A stretch of DNA of 64,000 nucleotides from Pseudoalteromonas sp. P1-9. GTDB taxonomy: Bacteria; Pseudomonadota; Gammaproteobacteria; Enterobacterales; Alteromonadaceae. Below the pieces are notes generated by a model. The model was not told the origin of the DNA, searched no databases, and was given only the letters and a program-made list of their open reading frames with translations. A program made the translations under genes and the position numbers. Location of the stretch: the NCBI RefSeq assembly GCF_001399975.1, contig NZ_LKBD01000018.1, forward strand, positions 24,880 through 88,879, read 5' to 3'. Below, one piece after another: positions 7,778 to 16,308 of the stretch (the stretch's first letter is position 1; every line of letters begins with the position of its first letter).

Positions 7778-10570
7778 ATGGAGTTAGCACAAGGTTTACA
7801 ACAACTGGGGCAGCAGCGATTTAATGAGATTTTCGCAGATAAGCAAGCTGAACCAAATGTAGTGGCACTATTAGCGTTGAGCGACTTTGCTTTTCGTATA
7901 TTGGCGCAGCATCCACACTTTATAGACTATTTACACAATGACCAATGGCTTGCATCGCGCGATACGAGCGCTGTTTTTGATACGCAATCACTTGCTCAGA
8001 TTGCAGAAAGCGATGCATTTCAAACGCTCAGAGAATATCGCAATTTACATTGGTTAAAGCTTGCATACCTTGATCTTGTGCTTAAAAATGATATTCGCGA
8101 CAGCATTAGTTACACCTCTCAATTAAGTGAACAGTTAATAGACTCAGCCTATCGCTGGGCATATGCGCAGGTTGCTAGCGTTTGGGGTAAGCCTACTGAT
8201 GAACAAGGGGATGCCATGCCGATGTTGATTTTAGGCATGGGCAAGCTAGGCGGCTATGAGCTAAATTACTCGTCAGATATCGACCTGATATTTACGTATC
8301 CGTACCAAGTTGAAACCCAAGGTGGGCGTAAATCGTGTGAAGCCCAAGTTTTTTTTACGAAAGTAGCGCAAAAAACCATTGCAGCATTGAATCAAGTTAC
8401 ACCGGAAGGACAGGTTTTCCGCGTTGATATGCGTCTTCGACCATTTGGCGACAGCGGCCCATTAGTTATGAGCTTTAATGCAATGGAAGAGTATTACCAA
8501 GAGCAAGGTCGTGATTGGGAGCGCTATGCTATGTTAAAGGCGCGGTTACTTGGTACTGAATCAAGCTATTGGCAAGAGTTTTATGACTTACTAAGGCCTT
8601 TTGTTTATCGTAAATACATAGATTTTTCGGTGATTGAATCGCTTCGAAAAATGAAAGCACTTATCGCACAAGATGTGCGTCGTAAAGGACTTACTGAAAA
8701 CATTAAACTTGGTGCTGGTGGCATTCGTGAAGCCGAGTTTGTGGTGCAAGCGCTACAAATGATCCGAGGAGGGCGCGAGCCGAGTTTACAGGTGCAATCA
8801 TTTTGCAAAGCGCTGCAAGCATTAGCAAAGCTTAATGAAGTACCACAAGATGTTGCTAATACATTAACTGACGGATATTTGTTCTTACGCCGTATTGAGC
8901 AATATTTACAGCAATTTGACGATAAACAAACACAGACATTGCCACAAGAAGACATTGGCCAAATGCGTTTAAGTGCCTTGTTAGAAACGTCAAATTATGG
9001 TGATGCAATAGCATTGATTAACCAACAAATGCGACTTATTCACGATGAGTTTAATGCCATGATAGGTGCGGAGGACGATGATGAACAAGATGTCGACTCA
9101 CGCTATGAACTGCTGTGGGAAAAACCAAGTATTGAGGTGATTAGTTCGCATCAGTTGTTTGGGCAAAATATCGAGTTTTTTAATATCGTTTATGATTTTA
9201 AAGTGTCGGGAACCAAGCGGAAATTGGGCGGACGCGGGCGCGATGTGCTTGATAAATTGATGCCGCTATTACTACAGCAAGCAGATAAATGCGGTTGTGA
9301 ATCGAGTATTCTTAAGCGCGTACTCGCTGTGGTAGAGAAAGTGATTTCACGTACAGCGTATTTGGAGTTATTGCTAGAAAATCCAGGGGCGCTAAATCAG
9401 CTATTTAAACTCTGCGCGCATAGCAAATGGATAGGCGATCATTTAGCCTGTTATCCTATTTTGCTGGATGAATTAATCGACCCAGCCCAACTTTATAAAA
9501 CCTTGCCGTTAAGTGGCTATGAGCAGGAAATCCGTCAGTACTTTTTACGTATCGATGAAAATGACTTAGAGCTGCAAATGGAGGCATTGCGTCAGTTTAA
9601 ACAAACGCATCAATTACGTATTGCCGCAGCAGATGCCACCGGTGTGCTCGATGTTATGAAAGTAAGCGATCACCTTACAGCATTATCAGAAGCGATAGTG
9701 GCTCAGTGTGTTAATCTGGCTTGGCAGCAAATGGTAACGCGTTTTGGCTATCCACCTGAGGCCAATGATGATGAAAAAGGCTTTGCAGTTATCGCGTATG
9801 GCAAAGCGGGTGGGGTAGAGCTAGGCTACGATTCTGATCTTGATTTGGTATTTGTGCATAACTGTGATGGTGTTGGGCAAACTAATGGCGATAAACAAAT
9901 TGATGCGCGCCAGTTTTATTTGAAGTTAGCACAGCGTTTATTGCACTTATTTAATACTCGTACAGCCTCTGGCATTCTTTATGAGCTTGATACACGCTTA
10001 CGCCCTGAAGGAGCGTCAGGTTTATTGGCGATTAATATTGAGACCTTTCGTGAATATCAGCTAAAACAAGCATGGACATGGGAACATCAGGCGCTAGTAA
10101 GAGCGCGCATGACCTACGGGCAAGCGTCGTTACATGCACGTTTTAATGAAATTAGAAATGAAGTGCTGTCGCGTCAGCGTGATGAACAAAAATTACGTGA
10201 GGACGTGGTAAAGATGAGGCAAAAAATGCGAGACCATTTAATTAAAGGCAGTGGTGCTGAGTTTGATATTAAACAAGGCGTGGGGGGCATGGCAGATATT
10301 GAGTTTTTGGCGCAATATTTTGTCTTAAAAAATGCCTATGCTCAGCCAAAAATCACTCAGTATTCCGATAATATACGTATATTTGCCAGTGCAGCAGAGC
10401 ATGATTTTATTGAGCCTATTGAAATGCAGCAGTTAACGTCAGCATATTGCGATTATCGCGAGCTCTATCACCAAGTGAGTTTACGCCAAGAAGCGAAGCT
10501 AGTGAGCCTTGAAAGCGTGCAAAACGATGTAAGCGCCGTTACGACAATTTGGCAAAAGTACTTAGCTTAG
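7778..10570 (+). CDS. glnE: Bifunctional glutamine synthetase adenylyltransferase/deadenylase GlnE
   Basis: 930 residues (E. coli 946). It adenylylates and deadenylylates glutamine synthetase in response to PII and glutamine. Two nucleotidyltransferase domains are visible: the N-terminal deadenylase with GMGKLGGYELNYSSDIDLIF, and the C-terminal adenylylase with AYGKAGGVELGYDSDLDLVF. Each is followed by its helical domain (GAGGIREAEFVVQALQ and GVGGMADIEFLAQYFV). The stop overlaps the convergent TcpQ-like gene by 4 nt. Confidence 0.97.
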   Translation: MELAQGLQQLGQQRFNEIFADKQAEPNVVALLALSDFAFRILAQHPHFIDYLHNDQWLASRDTSAVFDTQSLAQIAESDAFQTLREYRNLHWLKLAYLDLVLKNDIRDSISYTSQLSEQLIDSAYRWAYAQVASVWGKPTDEQGDAMPMLILGMGKLGGYELNYSSDIDLIFTYPYQVETQGGRKSCEAQVFFTKVAQKTIAALNQVTPEGQVFRVDMRLRPFGDSGPLVMSFNAMEEYYQEQGRDWERYAMLKARLLGTESSYWQEFYDLLRPFVYRKYIDFSVIESLRKMKALIAQDVRRKGLTENIKLGAGGIREAEFVVQALQMIRGGREPSLQVQSFCKALQALAKLNEVPQDVANTLTDGYLFLRRIEQYLQQFDDKQTQTLPQEDIGQMRLSALLETSNYGDAIALINQQMRLIHDEFNAMIGAEDDDEQDVDSRYELLWEKPSIEVISSHQLFGQNIEFFNIVYDFKVSGTKRKLGGRGRDVLDKLMPLLLQQADKCGCESSILKRVLAVVEKVISRTAYLELLLENPGALNQLFKLCAHSKWIGDHLACYPILLDELIDPAQLYKTLPLSGYEQEIRQYFLRIDENDLELQMEALRQFKQTHQLRIAAADATGVLDVMKVSDHLTALSEAIVAQCVNLAWQQMVTRFGYPPEANDDEKGFAVIAYGKAGGVELGYDSDLDLVFVHNCDGVGQTNGDKQIDARQFYLKLAQRLLHLFNTRTASGILYELDTRLRPEGASGLLAINIETFREYQLKQAWTWEHQALVRARMTYGQASLHARFNEIRNEVLSRQRDEQKLREDVVKMRQKMRDHLIKGSGAEFDIKQGVGGMADIEFLAQYFVLKNAYAQPKITQYSDNIRIFASAAEHDFIEPIEMQQLTSAYCDYRELYHQVSLRQEAKLVSLESVQNDVSAVTTIWQKYLA

Positions 10571-11145
10571 AGAGTTGCTTTAACGCAGTTATCACGCACA
10601 TAGCGGGTTGGATTTTCAGTGATAACTGCGGTGCTGTGTTTATAACAGAAAAAGCCGTACACCGTGTTTTCGAAGTCACTGTCGATGGCTTTAGAAACTT
10701 GGTACAGGGTTGTTATAAAGGTTTCGTCTACGCGAAAGTTATCTTTAATGACGTAATCTTTGTCGAGATACCACAAAAATTCAATGCCTTCTTGCTTGGC
10801 AAAATCCGACATCACTTCTTTTAATGTATCACCCTTATCGAAGCGGCGCGCTTTAATTTCACCGCGCCAATGCGCTGGAATTTTGTTTGAGGTACGGCGT
10901 TGACTTAGTTGCTCAGCTAAAGAGCTGTCGGGTTCGCCTAACTGAATGACGTATTTCTCGCGTTCAGTCATCGAGCTTAAGGTGCTGCGAAAACTATTAT
11001 AAAAGTTAGATAAGCCCTCTGCTGCTGCATTTGATTTGTTAGCTTCTAATACTGGCCCTTTGCCAAGTAGAAGATACAGTGCGGCCGCAATTAAGATAAA
11101 ACCCAAAGATAAATGTTTAATCCAAAACCACACAACGACACTCAC
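10567..11145 (-). CDS. Membrane-anchored protein with TcpQ-like C-terminal domain
   Basis: 192 residues with one N-terminal membrane segment (about 9-27) and no other hydrophobic stretch, so it is probably an inner-membrane-anchored periplasmic protein. The last ~85 residues (from RRFDKGDTLKEVMSDFAKQ) have the layout of the TcpQ C-terminal domain: a start like a secretin-associated N domain, WYLDKDY in the middle, then a helix. Two Cys are present (in the FFCYKH and DNC segments). The called start is a GTG without a good SD, so the N-terminus is uncertain. No pilus or secretion genes flank it, so a role in envelope transport is inference only. Confidence 0.6.
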   Translation of the reverse strand: MSVVVWFWIKHLSLGFILIAAALYLLLGKGPVLEANKSNAAAEGLSNFYNSFRSTLSSMTEREKYVIQLGEPDSSLAEQLSQRRTSNKIPAHWRGEIKARRFDKGDTLKEVMSDFAKQEGIEFLWYLDKDYVIKDNFRVDETFITTLYQVSKAIDSDFENTVYGFFCYKHSTAVITENPTRYVRDNCVKATL

Positions 11146-11314
11146 AATGATTAAATATAAAGCAAGTCAATAATAGCCGTAACCTAACACTAATTTGCAT
11201 AATACTTAATTCGTATTTTTAGATAATAAGCTAACAGTGATAACGCTTTATCTGCTTTTTGACAGACCGAAATGAAAAGTCGCTTTGTAATTTGAAGTAC
11301 AAAACGGCTATGTA

Positions 11315-12241
11315 TTATTTTTTATAGTACGACGTCGCGTTTGGATCCTTTTGCGTTTTAAAGCGACGGTGAAGCCACAAATATTGCTCAGGTGCTTTGG
11401 CAATCGCCTCTTCCATAGCTTGATTGACACGTGTTACATCGTCAACATCGTTCCCGGTTGGGAAGCTCTCAAACACAGGGCTTACGTCAAGATAGTATTT
11501 ATTATCCTTACGATAAGTAGAGAGTGCGACGGTTTCACTTTTCTTGCTGCTGGCAAAAATAAGCGTGCCAGTTGTAGTACACGTTTCTTTAACCGCAAAA
11601 AACGGCACAAATTCAGAGCGTTTTCGACCATAGTCTTGATCAGGCAAGTAATAGCATAACTTTTGTTGGCTTAATGCTTTTAATAAGCTTTTTACATCGC
11701 GCTTTGTAACCAGTGCTTCACTAAAGCGTAGGCGACCATTGACAATAATGTATTCCATTAACGGGTTATTGTGAGGGCGATAAAAGCCAACACCGTTGTT
11801 TTGTATTCCCATCATGCGACCCGCAACTTCTAAATGCATCATATGAGGAACCAGCAACAATACGCCTTTGCCATTATTAATCGCTTTTTCAATATGATGA
11901 TAACCAGTAATGCCGCCAAAATGTTTTTTTGCACGCCACTGTGGCCACCACCACGCCATACCTGATTCAAAAATCGCAATGCCGGTATTTTCTAAGTTCT
12001 CTTTTACTAATTTTGCCTGCGCTGCTTTGTCGAGTTCTGGAAAGGCTAAGGCAATATTGACTTCGGCGATTTTACGGCGTTTTTTTACAAACCGATAAAC
12101 TAGGCGACCTAATAACTTACCAAGCCAAATTTGCAGTCGATACGGTAACCAAGACAGAAGATACAAAATCAGCACACTTAACCAAGTAAGCCAATATTTT
12201 GGAGCAAGAAAAGAATATGAAAATGGCGCTTTAGTGATCAC
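11315..12241 (-). CDS. lpxL: Lipid A biosynthesis lauroyl-type acyltransferase (LpxL/HtrB family)
   Basis: Transfers a secondary acyl chain from acyl-ACP to Kdo2-lipid IVA at the inner membrane. At 308 residues it is family length. An N-terminal membrane anchor (about 15-35) is followed by the HX4E catalytic motif at His133 and Glu138 (HMMHLE). LPDQDYGRKRSEFVPFFAV is the conserved LpxL/LpxM segment and LWLHRRFKTQ is the typical C-terminal motif. Which acyl chain or position it uses (L, M or P type) cannot be decided here, so the symbol is family-level. Confidence 0.88.
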   Translation of the reverse strand: MITKAPFSYSFLAPKYWLTWLSVLILYLLSWLPYRLQIWLGKLLGRLVYRFVKKRRKIAEVNIALAFPELDKAAQAKLVKENLENTGIAIFESGMAWWWPQWRAKKHFGGITGYHHIEKAINNGKGVLLLVPHMMHLEVAGRMMGIQNNGVGFYRPHNNPLMEYIIVNGRLRFSEALVTKRDVKSLLKALSQQKLCYYLPDQDYGRKRSEFVPFFAVKETCTTTGTLIFASSKKSETVALSTYRKDNKYYLDVSPVFESFPTGNDVDDVTRVNQAMEEAIAKAPEQYLWLHRRFKTQKDPNATSYYKK

Positions 12242-12297
12242 AGTATTCGAAGGGAAAAGTAAAAATTAGCGCGAGTATAACAAAAAGAGAGGAGAAC

Positions 12298-12319
12298 GTG
12301 GGAATTGATTTATTCCCAC
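12298..12319 (-). terminator. Possible terminator of tolC
   Basis: An 8-bp perfect inverted repeat (GTGGGAAT / ATTCCCAC, loop of 6) lies 20 nt beyond the tolC stop. On the minus strand it is followed by a pyrimidine-rich run ending in TTTTTG rather than an immediate U-tract, so termination efficiency is uncertain. Confidence 0.45.
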
Positions 12320-12339
12320 ATTGCATTACATCACCGAGA

Positions 12340-13632
12340 TTAGTTTAAACCGCGGTTAATTGCTTCGATATCACTGCGCGACAGTGTACCTTCAGCAAGT
12401 TTTAAGCCTAGTGTAGAAACAACGTAACGGTAACGTACCGCAGATAAATTACGGCTCGCGTCATATAAGTTACGTGTACTTAGCAATACGTCAACGATGG
12501 TACGTGTACCTACTTCAAAACCCGCTTCAGTTGCTTGTAATGCACTCTCTGCTGAAACAACCGCTTGCTCGAGGGCACGGTAAGTAGCGATATCTGACAC
12601 TACTTGGTTGTAAGAAGTACGTACTTGCTTATTTACATTGCGGTATGCGCTTTCAAACTCTTGGCTTGCAGCAACAAAGTACTCAGATGCTTGGTTTACA
12701 GCAGCTTGCGTACCGCCACCTTGGTAAATCGGTACAGTGAAGTCTAGACCAACACTTGTTTGGTCAGCGCGTGGGCCTGTTTCGCCTAATTTATCACCAT
12801 AAGAAGCTGATAACGTAAGTTTTGGATAATGACCTGCTTTTGCTTGTTCAATTTGCTCTTTCGCAATATCTACAGAAACGCGTGATACCTGCAGTGAAAT
12901 ATTGTTTTCTTTTGCAGATTCAACAAAGTCATTGCTCTTACGCGCTGGTTTTACCGTTGTGAATTTGTCTGTATTAAGTGCATTTAGCTTTTCGTGATAC
13001 TTACCCGTGATTTCACCTAGTTCTTCACGTGCTGTTTCAACATCGTTAAGTGCCACAATTTCACGAGCTACTGCGTTATCGTATTGTGCTTGTGCTTCAT
13101 GTACATCAGTAATTGCTGTTAAACCTACTGCGTGACGCTGCTTTGTTTGCTCTAATTGACGCTCAATCGCACGTTTTTCTGCGCGTACAAACTCTAAATC
13201 ATCTTGGCGTGCAAGTACGTTAAAGTATGCATTTGATACACGTACAATTAGGTTTTGCTGTGCTAATCGGTAGCTAGCATCTGCTTGTAGCGCTTGTTTT
13301 TCTGCAATGTTTAGTGATTTCCAAGAACCTAAGTTGAATAGGTCTTGGTCTAGTCTAACGCCGCGGCTGAACGTATCAGAATCGCCAGCATCGCCATCAA
13401 CTTTGCTATAACCCATTGATGCGCCAATTTGTGGTAATAAACGCGCCATTGCGATGTCAGTGTTGTAGTCTTGTGCATCACGTGTTGCTTTTGCTTTTAG
13501 CACAACAGGATCGTTTGCAAGTGCAATTTCGTATACTTGCATAAGGTCTTCTGCATTAGCATGTGTAACTGAAAAGCCACAGCTTAATGCAACAAGCGCA
13601 GATAATAATTTCTTTTTCATAGTGGTTGTCAT
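12340..13632 (-). CDS. tolC: TolC-family outer membrane efflux channel
   Basis: 430 residues with a signal peptide cleaved near the Ala-Asn-Ala at about residue 27. The mature protein has the two duplicated OEP halves with long amphipathic helices (for example LEFVRAEKRAIERQLEQTKQ) that form the periplasmic tunnel. It serves as outer-membrane exit duct for tripartite efflux pumps and type I secretion, and could be the channel for the MacB-like pump at 48.7-53.1 kb. The ATG at 13620 (four residues later) is an alternative start. It is divergent from nudF, the same arrangement as in E. coli. Confidence 0.95.
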   Translation of the reverse strand: MTTTMKKKLLSALVALSCGFSVTHANAEDLMQVYEIALANDPVVLKAKATRDAQDYNTDIAMARLLPQIGASMGYSKVDGDAGDSDTFSRGVRLDQDLFNLGSWKSLNIAEKQALQADASYRLAQQNLIVRVSNAYFNVLARQDDLEFVRAEKRAIERQLEQTKQRHAVGLTAITDVHEAQAQYDNAVAREIVALNDVETAREELGEITGKYHEKLNALNTDKFTTVKPARKSNDFVESAKENNISLQVSRVSVDIAKEQIEQAKAGHYPKLTLSASYGDKLGETGPRADQTSVGLDFTVPIYQGGGTQAAVNQASEYFVAASQEFESAYRNVNKQVRTSYNQVVSDIATYRALEQAVVSAESALQATEAGFEVGTRTIVDVLLSTRNLYDASRNLSAVRYRYVVSTLGLKLAEGTLSRSDIEAINRGLN

Positions 13633-13814
13633 CCCCAGACAATTTTTGAAAGCATCTTAGCGTGTTTTTTTATCGATTAGAAAAACAATACAGTAAAACA
13701 AAGTATTCAAGTGTAACAGAATATGAAAAATTCGTTTTATTCACTTTATCAGCTAAAATACCGAAAATTCGATAGATTATCGAATAGATTTTAAACTAAT
13801 TAATCACCTTTTAT

Positions 13815-14438
13815 ATGGCCAAAATTACAAAATTCAAGCAATCAGACGTAGAAATTGTCGCGAAAAAGCGCACTTTTAACGGTTTTTTTAAAATTGATGA
13901 ATATCACTTTCGTCATGCATTATTTGCCGGTGGGCAATCTGACGTGATTGTGCGAGAAATATTTGAACGCGGCGATGCGGTAGCAGTCTTACCTTATGAT
14001 CCAAAATTGGATGCGGTGCTGCTTATTGAACAAATACGCATTGGCGCATTTAACGATGATAAATCGCCATGGTTGCTTGAAGTGATTGCAGGTATGACCG
14101 ATGGCAGTACAGATTATGAAGCCGTGGTAAAAAAAGAAGCGAAAGAAGAGTCTGGTATAGCACTTAATAACATTGAGTTTATGCTGTCGTATCTTTCAAG
14201 CCCCGGCGGAACATCAGAGCGTTTATACTTATATTATGGTGAAGCTGATTTATCACAAGCCGGTGGCATTTATGGCGTACCTGAAGAAGGTGAAGATATT
14301 AGGGTACATGTAATCCCAGTAGAGCAGGCATTTCAGCTACTTGATGAAGGTGAAATGGATAACGCTGCCACCGTAATTTGCTTGCAGTGGCTTAAACTAA
14401 ATATTGATGCAATAAGAGAGAAGTACCGTACGTGTTAG
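13815..14438 (+). CDS. nudF: ADP-ribose pyrophosphatase NudF
   Basis: 207-residue Nudix hydrolase that cleaves ADP-ribose to AMP and ribose 5-phosphate. The segments PWLLEVIAGM, LSSPGGTSERLYLYYGE and EDIRVHVIPVEQAF align with E. coli NudF. The Nudix box (93-115) keeps the metal-binding Glu108, Glu111 and Glu112, but the first consensus Glu is Thr99 and the consensus Arg is Lys107. It is the first gene of the nudF-yqiB-cpdA-yqiA run and overlaps yqiB by 7 nt. Confidence 0.93.
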   Translation: MAKITKFKQSDVEIVAKKRTFNGFFKIDEYHFRHALFAGGQSDVIVREIFERGDAVAVLPYDPKLDAVLLIEQIRIGAFNDDKSPWLLEVIAGMTDGSTDYEAVVKKEAKEESGIALNNIEFMLSYLSSPGGTSERLYLYYGEADLSQAGGIYGVPEEGEDIRVHVIPVEQAFQLLDEGEMDNAATVICLQWLKLNIDAIREKYRTC

Positions 14439-14878
14439 CACAGGCTTATCGACAAAACTTACCTAAGTACATTCGTTTATGTGAGCAAAACTATGCTCGC
14501 ATAAACCGCCTGATGCCAAAAGAAAATGATAGAGGGGCGGTGAATAAGGTATTGGTTGGTGGTTTTGAATTTACGCTTACCGTATTAGAGGCATCGCCTT
14601 ACACTAATTTAGTCTCGCTTAAACAAACAGACCACCAAGTGATAGGATTTACGCGACCTGATTTAAACGTACGCGTCTATCACGATGCCAAAGTTGCAGA
14701 AGTAGTATGTAAATATTATCCCAAACGGGTCAAGCCGGCTTATGGTTACCCAAACCCTGATATGCATCAAAAAGATGAAAAATATCAATTGAATGCATTT
14801 TTAAAAGATTGGTTAGAATACTGTATTAACCAAGGACGTAGTACTTTCCACTGGGATACCGATCATGACATGGTTTAG
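14432..14878 (+). CDS. yqiB: DUF1249 family protein YqiB
   Basis: 148 residues of the YqiB (DUF1249) family, whose function is unknown. It starts with a GTG inside the end of nudF and ends 14 nt inside cpdA, so translation is coupled on both sides. Typical family segments include NYARINRLMPKEN, a Tyr/Pro-rich stretch (VKPAYGYPNPDMHQKDEKYQ) and a C-terminal FLKDWLEYC. Its position between nudF and cpdA is conserved across gammaproteobacteria and is the strongest support for the assignment. Confidence 0.9.
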   Translation: MLAQAYRQNLPKYIRLCEQNYARINRLMPKENDRGAVNKVLVGGFEFTLTVLEASPYTNLVSLKQTDHQVIGFTRPDLNVRVYHDAKVAEVVCKYYPKRVKPAYGYPNPDMHQKDEKYQLNAFLKDWLEYCINQGRSTFHWDTDHDMV

Positions 14879-15647
14879 CCAACGCGAACACTTTGATAAA
14901 GCGCAATTAACACTGGTTCATATCACCGATAGTCATGTTTTTGCAGAACCAAATGGTGAATATTTTTGTGTAAATACCGCAAATAATTTAGCAAAGACAT
15001 TAGCGTGTATTAAATCAATTGACTGCGATGCCATTATTTTTGGCGGAGATTTAACACAAGACCACAGTGAGGCGTCATATCACTTGTTCGCTCAATTGGT
15101 ACAACAAGCAGGTCTTAGTGGTAAGTTGTTCTGGCTACCGGGTAATCATGACGAAATAGGTGTTTATCGCGAGGTTTTTAGTCAGTACGGCATTCGCGAC
15201 AGTAAAGTGTTGGAAAATGAACATTGGCAAGTGCTATTAGCTAATTCCAAAGGGCCAACGCCAGCGGGGTTTGTAAGTGAAACACACCTCAACGAAATAC
15301 AAAATGAGTTAACGAACAATACTAAGCATGCTTTGCTGTTTACTCATCATCACCCGATACCTATTCAGGGTTATCTTGATAAACATATGTTAGAAAATGG
15401 CGAAGCACTGCTTTCACAATTAACCCAATTTAAAAAGGTGAGAGGGTTAATTCACGGCCATGTTCACAATGAATACAGCTGGTTGTTTAATGAGTTTGCA
15501 GTATTTGCTACGCCCGCCACCTCGATACAATTTGAAAAAAATACCAGCGATTGGCAACAAGTCGACTTAGGTCCTGCCTTTCGTATGATACGATTACAGC
15601 AAAATGGCAGTTTAAACACTCAGGTAGTATGGCTAAACAACGCGTAA
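14865..15647 (+). CDS. cpdA: 3',5'-cyclic-AMP phosphodiesterase CpdA
   Basis: 260-residue class III phosphodiesterase with a calcineurin-like dimetal fold. It hydrolyses cAMP to AMP and so lowers CRP signalling. Metal-binding motifs are in order: Asp22-Ser-His24, GGDLTQD with Asp62, GNHDE at 93-97, then HHHP and HGHVH. The ATG lies inside yqiB and the 3' end overlaps yqiA by 19 nt. Confidence 0.94.
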   Translation: MTWFSQREHFDKAQLTLVHITDSHVFAEPNGEYFCVNTANNLAKTLACIKSIDCDAIIFGGDLTQDHSEASYHLFAQLVQQAGLSGKLFWLPGNHDEIGVYREVFSQYGIRDSKVLENEHWQVLLANSKGPTPAGFVSETHLNEIQNELTNNTKHALLFTHHHPIPIQGYLDKHMLENGEALLSQLTQFKKVRGLIHGHVHNEYSWLFNEFAVFATPATSIQFEKNTSDWQQVDLGPAFRMIRLQQNGSLNTQVVWLNNA

Positions 15648-16195
15648 TATACATTCATGGTTTTAATAGTTCACCAGAATCATTTAAAGCACAACAATTT
15701 GGTCGGTATTTAGCGGAACATCATGATGTTGAGTATTTAGTACCAAAACTAAACCATGAACCGCGTGAAATTTTGCTGACGCTCGAAGCGCTAATAACGG
15801 CCAATACTAAATTGATTGGCAGTTCATTGGGCGGATACTTTGCGACTATTTTATCCGAGCGCTATCAACTGCCAGCAGTGGTTGTTAATCCGGCCGTTGC
15901 ACCATTTGACCTAATGCATGATTACCTGGGTACGCAGTACAACCCATATCAAGGTTACTATTACGATGTGACTGAACGTCATGTGGACCAGTTAAAGCAG
16001 TTTTACATTGCCAACTTGTCACAGCCTGAGTTGATTTTACTTTTACAACAGACGGGTGATGAAGTATTAGATTTTTCACAGGCGGTCGATTATTATAAAA
16101 ACTGCCGTCAGCACGTTGAATTTGCTGGCGATCATAGCTTTATAGGGTTCGAACGTTATTTTCCTGTTATTGTAGATTTCCTGAAAATATCGTAA
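15629..16195 (+). CDS. yqiA: YqiA family esterase
   Basis: 188-residue alpha/beta hydrolase of the YqiA/UPF0227 family; the E. coli homologue has esterase activity. Motifs are the N-terminal YIHGFNSSPESFK, the nucleophile elbow GSSLGG with Ser66, VVVNPAVAPF, LLQQTGDEVLD with the likely catalytic Asp, and GDHSF with His. The frame is open from 15551, but only the ATG at 15629 gives the family N-terminus (MAKQRVIYIHGF). It overlaps cpdA by 19 nt, as in other gammaproteobacteria. Confidence 0.94.
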   Translation: MAKQRVIYIHGFNSSPESFKAQQFGRYLAEHHDVEYLVPKLNHEPREILLTLEALITANTKLIGSSLGGYFATILSERYQLPAVVVNPAVAPFDLMHDYLGTQYNPYQGYYYDVTERHVDQLKQFYIANLSQPELILLLQQTGDEVLDFSQAVDYYKNCRQHVEFAGDHSFIGFERYFPVIVDFLKIS

Positions 16196-16308
16196 AACAA
16201 TAGTGATAAGGGAATAACCTATAAAAACGCGCTAAAACCTAGTAAAAAAATACCCAGAAAAGGGCAGCTAGGTATCAAAGATAATTAATATAAAAAGAAC
16301 CGCATTTC

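Noticed and set aside
8605..8955. Antisense reading frame inside glnE
   Set aside because: It has composition of a shadow frame, no SD or promoter, and lies opposite a fully conserved gene.
15551..15628. Upstream extension of yqiA
   Set aside because: The extra 26 residues are out-of-frame cpdA sequence; the family N-terminus begins at 15629.
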